From the NCBI RefSeq assembly GCF_964275005.1, contig NC_092696.1:28152953-28216952 (forward strand): DNA of 64,000 nucleotides, in the 5' to 3' direction. Numbering within the stretch: position 1 is the stretch's first letter; each line of letters opens with the position of its first letter. The translations under genes and the position numbers were made by a program. Shown here one piece after another: positions 11,701 through 22,251 of the stretch. The notes beneath the pieces were generated by a model. That model worked only from the letters and a program-made list of their open reading frames with translations, was not told the origin of the DNA and did no database searches. This stretch comes from Diadema setosum. Taxonomy: Eukaryota; Echinodermata; Echinoidea; Diadematoida; Diadematidae.

Positions 11701-14700
11701 GGTTAAGCGGTCACAGAGAAATGTTGATTGTTGTAAAGCATGTCATGAGTCTGATTCTTCTAAGTTTTTCACTTGATTGCTTGTGGAACTGCATATCAAT
11801 GTGTAAACGCATTAGACAGAACTTGGAGGGAAGAGATTCCTGACATGCTCTACAAAATTCCTCATTTCTCTTTCACCACTCAAGCAAATCGAATGGGGGT
11901 TTTCTGTAAGATGTGCGCAATGAGTTATAGATTCATACCCTGGAATCGTATTTTGATTGATTATCTATTTTTAAAGTTATCATTGCGGAGGGTCCCATTG
12001 TAATTTTTTTTTTGGGACATCGGTACATGTATCTTGGGATTGTTTGAGACCGTGTGTATTTTTGTGTGTGTTTTGGATCACATTGTGTGGACTGAAAAAC
12101 TGAGTTCAGTACTACTTTGTATCTGTGTGATAGGAGTGTTTGGGACGCAGTGTTTGGGTCAGAGTGTGTCTGGTGTTTTGTGTGTGTGTTTTAACACTGT
12201 GTGGACAGAGAGAATGAATTCAATACTATCTGTTTTGGGGATTGCACTTGTTACCAAAATAAAATTTCCATCTTGTTTAGAGCTCACCAAGCAAGAAAAT
12301 AGTAAAAAAATTCACCTGACTTTGTTCATCTTTGTTCTTCTTTAATTACATGTATGTACCATCAGAATGTACAGTATGTCTCCCCCCAAAAAATTACAAT
12401 CGGATATCCCCATTGATAACTTCAATATAATTTAACTGTCTGACTGCTATTTTGGGGTCTAAAAATATAATATTTTCCGTATACTATGCAGAACAAACTC
12501 AATTTTATTTGGTTAAGTGATCAAAGAGAAATGTGGATCGTTGTGAAGCATGTCATGGATCTGTTTCTTCTATCTTTAGCACTTGGATGCTCTTTGAATT
12601 GCATAGTAATGTGTGAACACAATGGACAGAACTCTTTTCTCTTTGAACACTGAAGCGAATTGGATCAGATCTTCTGTCAGACTTGGGTAGTAAGTTATAG
12701 TTTCATACCCTGAAATTGTCATTGGATTGATTCACTGTTCTTAAAGTTATTGTTGGGGAGGGTCCCGTTGTAATTTCTTCTTTTTTTTTGACTTACTGTA
12801 AAAGTGGAGCAGGGTGAGAAACTTCAAATAAATCAGTAAATTTAGGTAGGTTTTTTTTTGTTTCCAAGGTTTCATGTGTACCTGGTTTTAAAGTTTTTTT
12901 GACATACGGTAAAAGTGGAGCAGGGTGAGAAACTTCAAATAAATCATTAAATTTAGTTGTTGTTTTTTTCTGTTGTTTTTTTTTCCGAAGTTTCATATGT
13001 ACACGGTTTTAAAGTTTGACCTGCATGTGCATGCTGCAAACGTTTTGTACGTAGATTCGGCCGTGCTGGTTCACGGGTCGGAGGGCATCGACGCAAGCTT
13101 GCAGGTGACCTCTTTATCCCAGGTCATCCTGGACCCAGACTGTCGGACAACGAGAGGGTGAGTTGTGGCATTCCTCAGGATAATTGCTAGCCATTGCCAG
13201 GACAAGTGCCTCCTTTTGTTGCGCGAATGTGAAATTTTTCACAATATAAATCTGTTGGTTGCAGTGATGATTAGAGCTGTAAGGTCCGTTCACCAGAGTT
13301 ATACTGATGGTTTTTGTTATAGGTGGGTTTTGTTTTGTTTTTTTGCCTGTGTAGTGGAAGATGTAGACTTACATAACCTAAAACGCTGATCAAGAGCAAA
13401 AATGGGTAAAGTCTGACAAGGTTGAAGGTCGATAAGGTTAATGAACTTACGTTGAAAAACACTTAACTCACAAATTGCGATGTGCAGGCAAGACATCGCT
13501 TGGCGTTTACCTTGTTAATTGTCACCAGGATTCATGTTAGCTCACTTCCTTATCTTCATCTTTTGAATGCTGACGTGTGCATGACATCCCATGACAAGAT
13601 ACTTAATAATAACCTTTAACCTTAACTAGGCCGGGGGGGGGGGGGGGCCTCCGCGGCCCCCCCTCGACGTTCCGCGCGATGTTTCGCTAACGCAAAAAGC
13701 TATCGCCGCGATGTTTCATGACTTTTTTCTTTCGAGTCTCCCACATCTTTTGACACCAAATTTGCGATGCCCGGGCGCGCGGTTCCGAAGTTGCGCATAA
13801 ATATGTACGTGCATGTCAGACCAAAAATTGCTCAAAAACATGAATTCGTGTACAATTTCAATGCAAACTGTGCTTACAGGCAAATTTTATAAAAGCATGA
13901 TTATTGGGGGGTTTTATTGATTAAAATCAATTATTAATATATTTTCTTGTTCGGAACAATGTCGCGGACAAGTTTCATCGAAAAAACAATGAAAAACATA
14001 AAGTCAAAAAAACTAGGAAATACATAAGAAATTCAAAAAACAATAAAATACTTCAGAAATTTTTTTCTGATGGCACAATTTTTTTCTCTTATATTTGCTC
14101 AGGACACTAAAAAGAATATTTACACAAAAAATGTGCCCATTTTGAGCTTTATTTAGTGATTTATACCAAATTGTCTGATTTCGTGCATCATCACGCATAA
14201 ATTAGCATAATTTAGCATAAATGATAATTTTTTTTTTAAATTTAACTTCATGGTACTTTAGATTACATCATAGGCAATGTGTGTGCCAATTTTCGTTGCG
14301 ATCGCGCGGTCGACGGCCGAGATCTGGAGGGGGGGCCTGGGAAGCCTTTGCCATCATGACTGCAATAGATACCTCTTGTGTTGCCATGGCAACCAGGGTG
14401 GGTTTCTCTGGGTGTTTTGGAAGAGTTTTATCACAAAACGAGCTGTCTCCATTCTTGTGAAGTTGTGATATTTGTGGTTAAAAGCTGCTAAAAAACAAAG
14501 GAAATGATAAGAAAATATGGGATATTTTTAATCATATCTTCTAGAATATTCCGTGTTATTTTACAAGTGAGGTATCACTGGAATGGTTCAGTTTTGCTCC
14601 ATCTGATAATGGACTTACTTTCAAATGTTTAAAAATGGTGCTCAGCTCATTTTGCCATAAAGCTCTTCATTTATCAAGTTGTATTTGAGAAGAGACCACT

Positions 14701-17700
14701 GTGTTGCCTTCCTCATCCAGGTTTGAGGCCCTGGTGGAGAGGGAGTGGATCCAGGCGGGCCACCCGTTCCTCAGCCGGTGTGCCAAGTCGGTCTTCTCCC
14801 AGAGCAAGAACAAGTATGCGGGGCCGGTCTTTCTCCTCTTCCTGGACTGTGTGTGGCAGGTGGGGATCTTGCTAGCCTTTTGTCAAGGCCCTCTCGCTGT
14901 AATGGGCGAGCGAAGCGAGCGCAGCCAAGTGCGACAGAGCGAGGGCCTTTTGATATCTGCTTCACACATTATTATTCATGACAAATGAACCCGAATGAGT
15001 AGTCATATTAACGGGTTCCAGTCGACAAATGGAATGGCGCGCTCCCCACATCCTTTGTCTTGGCGTGTCCGGGCTGTTCGCATGCCACCCATGGAGGTCT
15101 GTGGCATGCATTCGCCGTATGCAAATCGGGCTCGGGCAGACAGACATGCTGATTGGTCGACTTTTGCTCCCGAAATTGGGGAGCAAAAGTCGGTAACTCA
15201 AAGGGCTAACAAAAGGGTGCGAAGCAGATCTCAAAAGGCCCTCGCGCAAGCCCACTCAGCTGGGCTACCTGTCTTCACCACACAGCAAGAGGGCCTTGAC
15301 AAAAGGCTAGGATCTTGCTTGGTTTAAACCCCTGCATGCTTTGAGTGACGATTGGCTCAGAAAACCCCATAGCGTTGTACACACTGTCCAAAGTCCCTAG
15401 CCTGGAAAGGGTTAACAAAACAAAAGTGTTTCCCTCAATACCCAGTCAGAACAATCGAGATGAGTACTGGGGCCGAGTTTGGGAGAGAATCTCTGCACCA
15501 TGTTTGGTGTAAAATTGAATATGATGATAATGTCATCTCCTTGTAACTCTCCCAGATGTGGGGACACAAATTTTGAAATTTTTATTTTCTTTAGCTGAAA
15601 CCAATTGAGAGGTGTCCTTTCTTTGCTATGCTGAGTTCCCACTGTTGTGCTATCCACTACGCATGCTACAATTTAGTTGTTAGTAGCTGATCGTGTAATT
15701 TTGTTCATGTATATCAAAATTTGCACCATGATAGATATTGTTGTCTTAATCATGGAGTAGTCATGGTGATCTTATCAGATCGTATCAGATCTTTAGATCT
15801 TGACTTCAGTGGTTGCAATTGCCTTGATCACAGATGAGCTTTAGATGCTTCAAAAATTGTCTACGATCAATGTGATTGCCATTGTTTCAAAAGTGGCAGG
15901 AATTGTGATAGACATACACACCAATTCTACGATCAGCTACTAATGGTCAATCATGGTACGTATGCGGAGCGGATTGCACGACAGTGGGAACCCAGCATAC
16001 ATGTGAATCATTTACTCTTTATGTGCCACGTTTGAGTCGACGGCATGCCAACTTCGCATGTTCTGGTCAAACGCACAATCCTGCCCTGATTGATAAATCG
16101 CCAAATGCTGCAGGACAATGAAAGCGTTTCTTGTGCTTTCGTTCTCTCACATATAGCTTGCATTTTATGTAGTGATTGACTAACAAGCGGTGTTCCCTAC
16201 TGGATTTAGGTGTAAATTCTAAGTTTCTGTCACTGTTTTTTGTGCAGTAGTCATGCCTTTACAATAATTTAGCTATGCGAGTCATTTGAAAGAAAAACAC
16301 ATCATAGATTTGTCATACACATTACATCATAGCAAAGCTGGGCATTTTCTCTACAATTCTACTCACTATATGTCCAGCTGAACAAAAATCTATGGAAGTA
16401 ACAGATTTGAAGTACAGAATGTTTTCTCAAAGCGTGACATCATTGGTGTCTCAGAATAATGTGGCACACAGGGGGTTTCCACAGTGGCACATACAGAGTT
16501 AACAAATGCTGCTCAGTTTCTTGCTTGCTAAAGAGCCACACTTACTATCTTCTCTTCACGTATGATATGGCTTTATCAATCCAATTATTTTTGCTCCATG
16601 TTAAATGCTGTATATTTCTGAAGATTTCCTTGTCTTTTGCTTTCTACATCGGAGTTATAGTGTGGTATTAGTCACTCGGGGAGCAATTTACAAACCACAA
16701 TTAATCCACTGAAGATGGACTGACTTTGCTATTTCCCATAGACACCTGCCCGGATATATTTTTGTCTTGTCTTTAATGGGTTAATGAGATCGCAACCAAA
16801 TATTAATACTTTAAACATCTCTCTTCTATTTCAGATATTTCAGCAGTTCCCCTGCTCCTTTGAGTTCAATGAGAAGTTCCTCATAATGCTGTTTGAGAAT
16901 GCCTACGCCAGTCAATTTGGTGAGTTACAATCTGGCAGAAGTCAGTATACAAAAAGTGTATTATATGTGTTCATCCCATTACTACATTTGTAGTTATGTA
17001 GCCTCCAGTCAAGGTTTTGCATAATTTATTTCTCAGTGATATCCGACCTCCTAATGTTGTACACAGCCAAAGAGGCTCTTACATGGGAATACTGGGAGAA
17101 TCCACGGAAGACATTTACATGTATGACTTGAATATTGTCAAGGTAGTAAACTTGAGAACGAAATTGATATATGGAGGATGAGGTTGCAGCAAGTATGTTG
17201 GTGGATTTAGTGGTTCGTAAGCACCTCCCAGCCCGATGCAAGCGGGGGAGATCATAGTCAGTGTGAACAAGTGGTCATGGCCAAGATGATGATAGTCACA
17301 GCAAAGGCATGGAAGAAAATGTAATAAAGAGAAGAAACAAGTTTTCTTACTCCTATTACTTTGTCAGCACATTCCTTCAAATATGATTATATAATCATTA
17401 CTTTATTCTTTGTGTTATACTTTAGTAGACTATGATAGGAAATTTGTATTGATTGGAATCTAGAATTATTCAAATTCCTACATCTATTGACATTTATTTT
17501 GACATATTTTTGATATAAGTCTAAATATGTCAAATAATTCAGGGTATAGCTCATGAAATATGCAAATAATTCAGGGTTCAAAGGGTTACAACAATGTAGC
17601 TTCATATGTTCATAATTTAATTACCATTGTCATTATTACTATTTGTGCCCAGGAACCTTCCTGTGCAATAATGAGAATGAGCGGAGGATGGCCAGAGTGT

Positions 17701-20700
17701 CTGAGAAGACGGTGTCTCTCTGGTGAGTAGTGCTGCCTGGATGAGAGAAGGGCGTGGGGTGTGGTCCTCTCTACCTAGAGAAAAATTACCCCTCACTCCC
17801 TGGCCAACAGACAGCTATTATAGTCTATACCGCTGAATGTTAAATGGTCTACTTTGGACGGGGATTGTCATAATGCCATCCCATGATCTAATGCATTGAG
17901 GATTGCAATTGCCATGTTGCATGGAGCAAAGTCACATCAGGTATAAATATAATTCTAGAATTTTACTGGCTGCTGACTGGGCAAGAATGAAATAATGTGT
18001 ATTTATGTAGACCATATAATATCTTAAACAGATATGGCCACGTCTATCACTGTAATATAAGACTGAACAGTCTCTTTAGGGTTATATTCCCCCTTGAGAG
18101 AACATTTTCTCTCAGCGCTGCATGATTCAAAAAAATATATTTACTTGGAAAAAATATACCGGGGTAGCTTCTGCGGGGATATCAAGTGTTGTAATGACAG
18201 TAGGGCCGTGATTAATCCTTGGGGCCACGTCTGGTCCGACGGGCCTCTGGATAATTGATTTGGTCAGATAAGAGAGACATGTACATTTGTATGTAGTAAG
18301 TTGAACCAGAAAGGAGTAATGGCTGAATGATGAAAGAAGATGGGCATTATTCTGATGATCATTTAGGACATGCTTACTGCTTGCATGAATCGGTATCATT
18401 TGGACATTCAAGACATGGTAGATGTGTATTAAGCATGGGTCCATGCAACAGCGCCCTCATGAATCCCAAATCTCTGTGCCTTTAACTCTTTATGTGCCAC
18501 GTTCGCACGTCCGACTCAGTCGACGGTATGCCAACTTCGCATATTCTGCTCAAATGCACAAACCCGCCCAAAACGATCAATAAATCGCCAAATGCCGCAG
18601 TACAATGAAAGCATTTCTCTTGCTTCCGTTCCATTCACATATTATAGCTTGCATTGTATGCTGTGATAAACTAACAGATGGTGTTCCATACTGGATTTGC
18701 GCATAAATTCTAAGTTTCGGTCACTGTTTTGTGTGTAAAAGTCATGCCTTTACAATAATTTAGCTACTAGTTGTTTGAAAGAAAAACAATCATAGATTTG
18801 AAATACAATGTACATCAAATCAAAGCTTGGCATTTTCTCTACAACTTTACTCACAGTAATGTCCAGCTTAACAGAAACCCATAGAAGTGACATTGATTTG
18901 AAAAAAAAAAAAAAAAAACCAGAGTGTTTCCTCAAAGCATGACAACGTTGGTGTCTCAGAATAATGTGGCACACAAGGGGTTTCTACCTAGCACATAAAG
19001 AGTTAAGCTTTGCAGCATTAACTTTTTTGCAAGTTCTTAATCTGTTGAAGACAAGTTCCGAGTATACTCAGGCACGTGTCTATGGGAATTGCGTGTTGTT
19101 GCCAAATCAGCCCGTTCTTAACAAGTTAAAAAGAAAAAGAAGAAAAAAATAATGTCATTCACTTTTGTATGAATATAATTTTGCTTTCTGTAGGGAGCAT
19201 TACGTAGAAGATTGCCTGATGCGTGACTGGGCCACTAGATATTCATGATGTTTCATTAATGCTCTATGATGTTTTTTTCTTCTCAGGACATACATCAACA
19301 GGCCAAAGATTCTACAGACATACTTCAACCCTCTGTACCAACCCAATCAGACAATCATCTGGCCCTCAGTAGCACCCCAGAGCTTGGTAAGGATAAATCG
19401 TCTTCAATAGCGCCCTCACACTGGTGTTAGCATCCAGCCAGTAAAGCCATAGCAGAGGGCAGATCAAGAGCCTTTTGATATCTGGGACAATGATTTCATT
19501 ATTTATTCATAAGCTGGAATAGTTCAGCCAGTCACTTTGAAAAGTGCAGTTGCTAGACAGTTTGTACCTCCATCTCCCATCAGTGTGAAATGTGACTGCA
19601 TGAGCTCCTTCCTCAAATGAATTCTTGCTCATTAGTTGGGAATTTCGCTACCAAATACTGAAAGAAAGTTCAATGAAGTCAGAGGCATAGATATGGAGTG
19701 GTTCCAATGACTCTTAGTTGCATCTCAACAGAGAAAAGAGATGTGTTCTTTTTCTTTTCCATCCACTTATAAACCTGTTGAAGATAAGCTCCGAGAATAC
19801 TCTGGCAGGGTGTCTATTGTGAAATGCATGCTACAGCAAAATCAGCCCATCCTCAATGGGTCAGTATTACATCTGGCTGTACAATCAATAACACCACATG
19901 GGTTACTGTCAACTATCAAATGAAATGATCACATGATACAAGAAAATGTGTCGTATTCTCAAAATTCAGTATACAAAATGGCTATTAAGCAGGATGTAGG
20001 TTTGCCTATTTGGTTATTGTTGTTTCAAAGGTGATGAGTCCAGAGCTGAAACAATGGACTATGCAAAGTGTATATTGTAAATCAAATGACCTCCTTAACC
20101 CACTGAAGACGTGCCCCAAGAATACACGGACAGGTGTCTATGGGAAATGTGTGTTGTAGCAACATCAGCTTGATCTTCAACATTTAAAGAGCTATGCAAG
20201 GACCACTGAGTGTAGCATTCTGCTTGTCACCTTATATGCTAATTAAGATCTATGAACCCATTGAGGATGAACTGATTTTCCTGTAACACACATTTCCCAT
20301 AGACACCTGCCCGAGTATACTTGGGACTAGTCTTCAACAGATTAAAACTGAAATAAGGAATGACTGGCATCAGAAGTATTCTGTGCAAACATTCTCCCCA
20401 TTAACTCTCTCTGTCTTAGGCCTTGTGGTCAAGTCTCTACCTGCGATGGACGCTGAGCGCTTCGTCCACCCTCATCCCGTCTCAGGTGATTACCGACATC
20501 AAGCAGTCGGACAAGGAACTCAGACTGAAGGTCAACGAGCTCAGACGGTAAGATCAAGGGTCAAAGGTCAAGGGTAGCGGCATCCAAGGTCTCTCTGTAC
20601 AGGGATTGCCCAGTTTGGTCACTCTGCCGTTTTTTTTTATTTGTCTTTCAAATTTCTCTCTTTCAAATGATAAAAATCTGAGCATGAAAAATTGTGTGTC

Positions 20701-22095
20701 TGAGTTAAAACAAGCATCATTCTTGAAACGAGGTCCGTGGTTCAAATCCCCTGGTTGCAGCAGTCAGCTGTTGTGCCCTTTAACCATGGCACTTTATCCT
20801 CATTTCATCGTTGGGCGGGGGTGGGAGGGGAGAGGGATGATGGGGAAGCCTACAATACTTTCTAGAGGGGGGAGGGGGAGCCACTTAATCTTCATTGTGA
20901 CATTATAAATTGAATCATAATACAAATTCAAAATATACAATACAGATCGATCACCCTGGTAGTGTATGCGCTGAAGGTCAAACCAAGTCTTTCCTTTTAG
21001 CATACCTGCCAACTGTTCCTATTTAATTCGAAAATTCCTTGTTTTCTTGATTTTTCTTTTAAATCGCAGAAAAGTAGAAGCTGTATTGAATGCTATGTTC
21101 TCATTTTTATGACCATCTGTTAATTGTGAAGTATGTGAGATTAATGAATATCGCTATTTTTAGCTCACCTGAGCTAAAGGCTCGAGTGAGTTTTTGCAAT
21201 CGCTCTTCGTCTGTCGTGCGTCGTGCTTCGTGCGTCACGTGTCGTCCGTCATCCCTTGTGCGTCGTGCATAAACTTTTTACATTTTCATCTTCTTCTTGA
21301 GAACCCCATGACCGATTTTCACAAAACTTGGCGTAGAGCATGCCAGGGGGTTAACATCTCGTTTGTTCAACTGGGCACCATGCTCCCCTTTGGGGGATCC
21401 AAATGGAGACTTAAATTGTACATGTTCATATTCTTCTTGAAAACCCCTTGATGAATGTTCACCAAGCTTGCCAAGTAGCATGCCAGCGGATTAACATCTC
21501 AATTTGTTCAACTGAGCACCATGCTCCTCTTGGGGGCCCCAAATATTTAAGTGTTGATCAGTCAAAAACCATATGTTTCCATATTTTTCACCCACAGAAA
21601 CTTACACAGTTAACGTATCTATTCAGGTCATTGGGAACTCACATACGGTGTACCTCCCTGATCTGTCATCACAATCAATTGAAATCCAATTTTTTCATAG
21701 AAAAAAAAGATCCAACACAACAGAAATCAGTGTATTTTCCACAGTGGCAAAAAGCTATATGGTTGACCCCTAATTGTTTTATAGATATGTCAGTTGTTGA
21801 CTGATGACCCTCTCCCTCTCAAAGAAAGAAGTTGAAAAAAAAAAGAGAGAAAGAACCGAAGGAAAATGAAAGTTAACGTACTTGTAATGTAGCTTGTCAT
21901 ATTTCTTTTTTTTTTTCCCGCTGAAGACTAGTCCCGAATAAACTTGGGCAGGTGTCTATGGGGAAATGCGTGTTATATAGGAAATAAGCCTCATTGTCAA
22001 AGGGTTAAGTAGTTTTTTCGTTTGTTTTCTCCTCATCTAGGCAACTTGCGGACCTCCAAAAGGAGGCCCTGGAAAAAGGTCTGATCAGCGACTGA
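2726..22095 (+). CDS. MTMR9: Myotubularin-related protein 9 (pseudophosphatase), 3' eleven exons
   Basis: Eleven exons with GT-AG borders join without a stop to 398 residues plus TGA: 2726-2854, 4790-4946, 7260-7364, 11394-11519, 13055-13157, 14721-14859, 16835-16919, 17653-17722, 19287-19386, 20420-20547, 22041-22095. Intron phases are 0,1,1,1,2,0,1,2,0,2, and every split codon restores a sensible residue. Landmarks in order: VCPSYPP..VPKSI, FRHGGRFPVLSY, RSGQPMTGTN, GKRGYIIDTRS, YPQWRR, VHGSEGIDAS, QAGHPF, VFLLFLDCVWQ, FPCSFEFNEKFLIMLFE, IWPSVAPQSL, then a heptad-like tail (IKQSDKELRLKVNELRRQLADLQKEA). This pattern matches vertebrate MTMR9 closely. In active myotubularins the loop reads CSDGWDRT; here Cys and Arg are Gly and Ala, so it cannot dephosphorylate phosphoinositides. 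In known animals MTMR9 binds active MTMR6/7/8 through the coiled coil and stimulates them on PI3P and PI(3,5)P2. About 150 N-terminal residues (PH-GRAM) are missing, presumably upstream; I found no candidate exon in 1-2725. Confidence 0.95.
2911..3245 (+). mobile_element. tRNA-derived SINE
   Basis: The core at about 3058-3125 resembles a tRNA, with an A-box-like stretch and a B box (gtaggttcaaatcc). A second, inverted copy lies at 45030-45362. The tRNA-like part is flanked on both sides by direct copies of a roughly 45-bp stretch (tacgtcgatgtagg, then acaatttgtcaatcagtt), suggesting a dimeric or rearranged body. It sits in an MTMR9 intron just after the exon ending at 2854. Confidence 0.65.
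3896..3985 (-). mobile_element. Approximately 85-bp TTAA-type micro-MITE (diverged)
   Basis: A reverse-orientation, diverged copy of the micro-MITE described at 5680-5764. It shares the cores ctgattttgctacaacaca and tttcccatagacac and ends in aacgggtcaa. Confidence 0.6.
5544..5797. mobile_element. TA-flanked MITE (CTGTAAAAC ends) with a micro-MITE inside
   Basis: The left end ctgtaaaac and the right end gttttacag are inverted and each is next to TA. The interior phrase (attgccactggcattcaatgc) recurs at about 2035 and 11233. A TTAA-type micro-MITE (5680-5764) lies near its right end, so it was a target for later insertion. Confidence 0.7.
5680..5764 (+). mobile_element. Approximately 85-bp TTAA-type micro-MITE
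   Basis: It starts directly after TTAA (5676-5679) with CCCGTT and ends in ..CCTCAATGGG. The core contains cccgagtatactcggg (self-complementary) and gtgtctatgggg. Related copies lie at 3896-3985, 7415-7500, 16697-16786, 19038-19127, 19770-19862, 20095-20187, 20255-20345, 21917-22004 and 22167-22251. A TTAA flank with CCC ends fits non-autonomous piggyBac-like elements. Confidence 0.7.
5925..7235. mobile_element. Repeat with ggaggcat ends and AGGTCA arrays
   Basis: The left end is a hairpin (atgcctccg ... cggaggcat) and the right end repeats the motif (atggcggaggcatcag). After a (CCGT/ACGT)n microsatellite at about 5979-6027, the body consists of imperfect repeats, each carrying phrases such as accaaacttggtcc and tgatgggacaatta followed by runs of AGGTCA half-sites. 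No protein is encoded. It ends just upstream of the MTMR9 exon at 7260. The superfamily is not recognised. Confidence 0.6.
7415..7500 (+). mobile_element. TTAA-type micro-MITE
   Basis: Same family as 5680-5764: it begins cccgtttgggatgagtcccg, ends cctcaactgg and is followed by TTAA (7501-7504). It lies about 50 bp after the donor of the MTMR9 exon ending at 7364. Confidence 0.65.
7505..8580. other. Intronic stretch without recognisable features
   Basis: An AT-rich part of the intron between MTMR9 exons 7260-7364 and 11394-11519. I see no exon, inverted repeat or clear mobile element; there is a short G run at about 8530. Confidence 0.5.
8581..11166. mobile_element. pogo/Tigger-like non-autonomous element, TA target, interrupted
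   Basis: The left end (cagtcaacttcggatacctc) and right end (gaggtatccggagttgactg) are inverted and each is next to TA (8579-8580 and 11167-11168). Subterminal regions repeat cctcga and tcgaa words in both halves. The ends fit the pogo/Tigger group of Tc1-mariner by general resemblance. No transposase frame remains. A separate tandem-repeat element (9365-10912) occupies its centre, so the original was about 1 kb. Confidence 0.75.
9365..10912. mobile_element. hAT-like element with internal ~75-bp tandem array (right terminus lost)
   Basis: It begins cagggctccacactaac followed by ggccacc/ggtgg units, as at 34151 read in reverse. It then carries about 19 imperfect units of roughly 75 bp (about 9480-10870) with consensus words such as catttattttagcatc, acggagccgaatgtta and aaaagcaaacatccga. 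It ends in ttttttggtggcgc..gggccaccaaaatc without the final gagccctg. The same array is present, inverted, at about 32205-33840. Confidence 0.75.
11169..11360. mobile_element. Left-truncated CTGTAAAAC-type MITE
   Basis: The right end cgttttacag, followed by TA, matches the element at 5544-5797. The interior shares gcagcatgaaa, attgccactggc and long runs of tttcgcg-type words. The left terminus is missing where it abuts the pogo-like element. The MTMR9 exon begins 33 bp downstream (11394). Confidence 0.55.
11520..12790 (+). repeat. Diverged tandem duplication in an MTMR9 intron, with dead exon-end copies
   Basis: The stretch from about 11535 to 12000 recurs from about 12371 to 12780: both start acagtatgt followed by C and A runs and share cattgataa, ttggttaag, tgaagcatgtcatg-like and gggtcccgttgtaat-like phrases. 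The donor end of exon 11394-11519 (gtgtagacagagagagtgag) is echoed at about 12080-12120 and 12195-12232, where the donor GT has become AT or is lost. These copies have no usable splice signals. Confidence 0.6.
12791..13020 (+). repeat. Two-unit tandem repeat (~113 bp) next to an exon
   Basis: The phrases gtaaaagtggagcagggtga and gaaacttcaaataaatca occur at about 12797 and 12910, each followed by T-rich sequence and a ggttttaaagttt block. The second unit runs up to within 35 bp of the acceptor of the MTMR9 exon at 13055 and supplies much of its polypyrimidine context. Confidence 0.75.
13616..14340. mobile_element. Decayed TTAA-type MITE (family of 25561-26329)
   Basis: After TTAA and a long G run come ccctcgacgtt, catgacttttttctttcgag, tctccc, accaaatttgcgatgcccgg and, at the far end, gcgatcgcgcggtcgacggc. 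The order matches 25561-26329. The right terminus is degenerate and no TTAA duplicate is clear there. Confidence 0.6.
14874..15309. mobile_element. MULE-like MITE with perfect 10-bp target duplication
   Basis: The element starts agccttttgtcaaggccctc and ends gagggccttgacaaaaggct plus an A. GGATCTTGCT occurs immediately on both sides (14864-14873 and 15310-15319), a 10-bp duplication as made by Mutator-like transposases. The interior is GC-richer than the surroundings and has no transposase. It lies 14 bp past the donor of the MTMR9 exon ending at 14859. A decayed relative of its left part is at about 19455-19515. Confidence 0.8.
15628..15998. mobile_element. MITE with GTTCCCACTG termini
   Basis: Inverted ends: gagttcccactgttgtgcta on the left and gcacgacagtgggaaccc on the right, with shared subterminal gatcagct/agctgatc blocks. 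About 370 bp, no coding potential. TATGCTG and CAGCATA form the outermost arms, so a target duplication is not clear. Confidence 0.65.
16012..16502. mobile_element. ~0.5-kb MITE (CTCTTTATGTGCCAC termini)
   Basis: Ends actctttatgtgccac and gtggcacatacagagtt are inverted and the right one runs into TTAA. The interior matches 18486-19002 for most of its length (gtcgacgg, atgccaacttcgcat, aaatcgccaaatgc). Confidence 0.7.
16697..16786 (-). mobile_element. TTAA-type micro-MITE (diverged)
   Basis: A reverse copy of the 5680-5764 family: ccactgaagatggactgac, then tttcccatagacacctgccc and a tttaatgggttaa end. Confidence 0.6.
18486..19002. mobile_element. ~517-bp MITE with TTAA duplication
   Basis: TTAA at 18482-18485 and 19003-19006 flanks inverted ends ctctttatgtgcca and tagcacataaagag. 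The interior is nearly co-linear with 16012-16502. A third, right-truncated copy starts at about 22731. The TTAA target suggests piggyBac-like mobilisation, although these termini lack the usual leading CCC. Confidence 0.75.
19038..20345. repeat. Cluster of four TTAA-type micro-MITEs
   Basis: Copies at 19038-19127 (+), 19770-19862 (+), 20095-20187 (+) and 20255-20345 (-) share the core caggtgtctatgggaaatg or its complement. They surround the MTMR9 exon 19287-19386. The ends have mostly lost the TTAA flanks. The remaining sequence looks like ordinary intron. Confidence 0.6.
21165..21560. repeat. agctcacctgagctaa repeat, diverged
   Basis: It starts agctcacctgagctaaaggc, continues with a (cgtcgtg)n-like stretch and then two tandem blocks, each with ttcttcttga, aacccc, gatttcac-like, caagcttgcc-like and ttaacatctc phrases. 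The arrangement of a hairpin end, short repeat and tandem body resembles 5925-7235. The superfamily is unknown. Confidence 0.5.
21917..22004 (+). mobile_element. TTAA-type micro-MITE 36 bp before the last MTMR9 exon
   Basis: It starts cccgctgaagactagtcccg and ends aaaggg followed by TTAA (22005-22008). Core gcaggtgtctatggggaaat. The terminal exon of MTMR9 begins at 22041. Confidence 0.65.
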
Positions 22096-22166
22096 AGGGA
22101 ATTTTGACCTGGCAAGGAAAGCGATGGGGAGTGTGGTCATCCACAACTTCACCACCTCCCCTTTCA

Positions 22167-22251
22167 CCCAGTGAAGACCAGCCCCGAGCATACCTGGACA
22201 GGTGTCTATGGGAAATGCTTGCTCAAGGAAAATCAACTCATCCTTAACGGG
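22167..22251 (+). mobile_element. TTAA-type micro-MITE in the MTMR9 3' UTR region
   Basis: It starts cccagtgaagaccagccccg and ends ccttaacggg followed by TTAA (22252-22255). It lies 71 bp after the stop codon at 22095, so it is probably transcribed in the 3' UTR. Confidence 0.65.
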
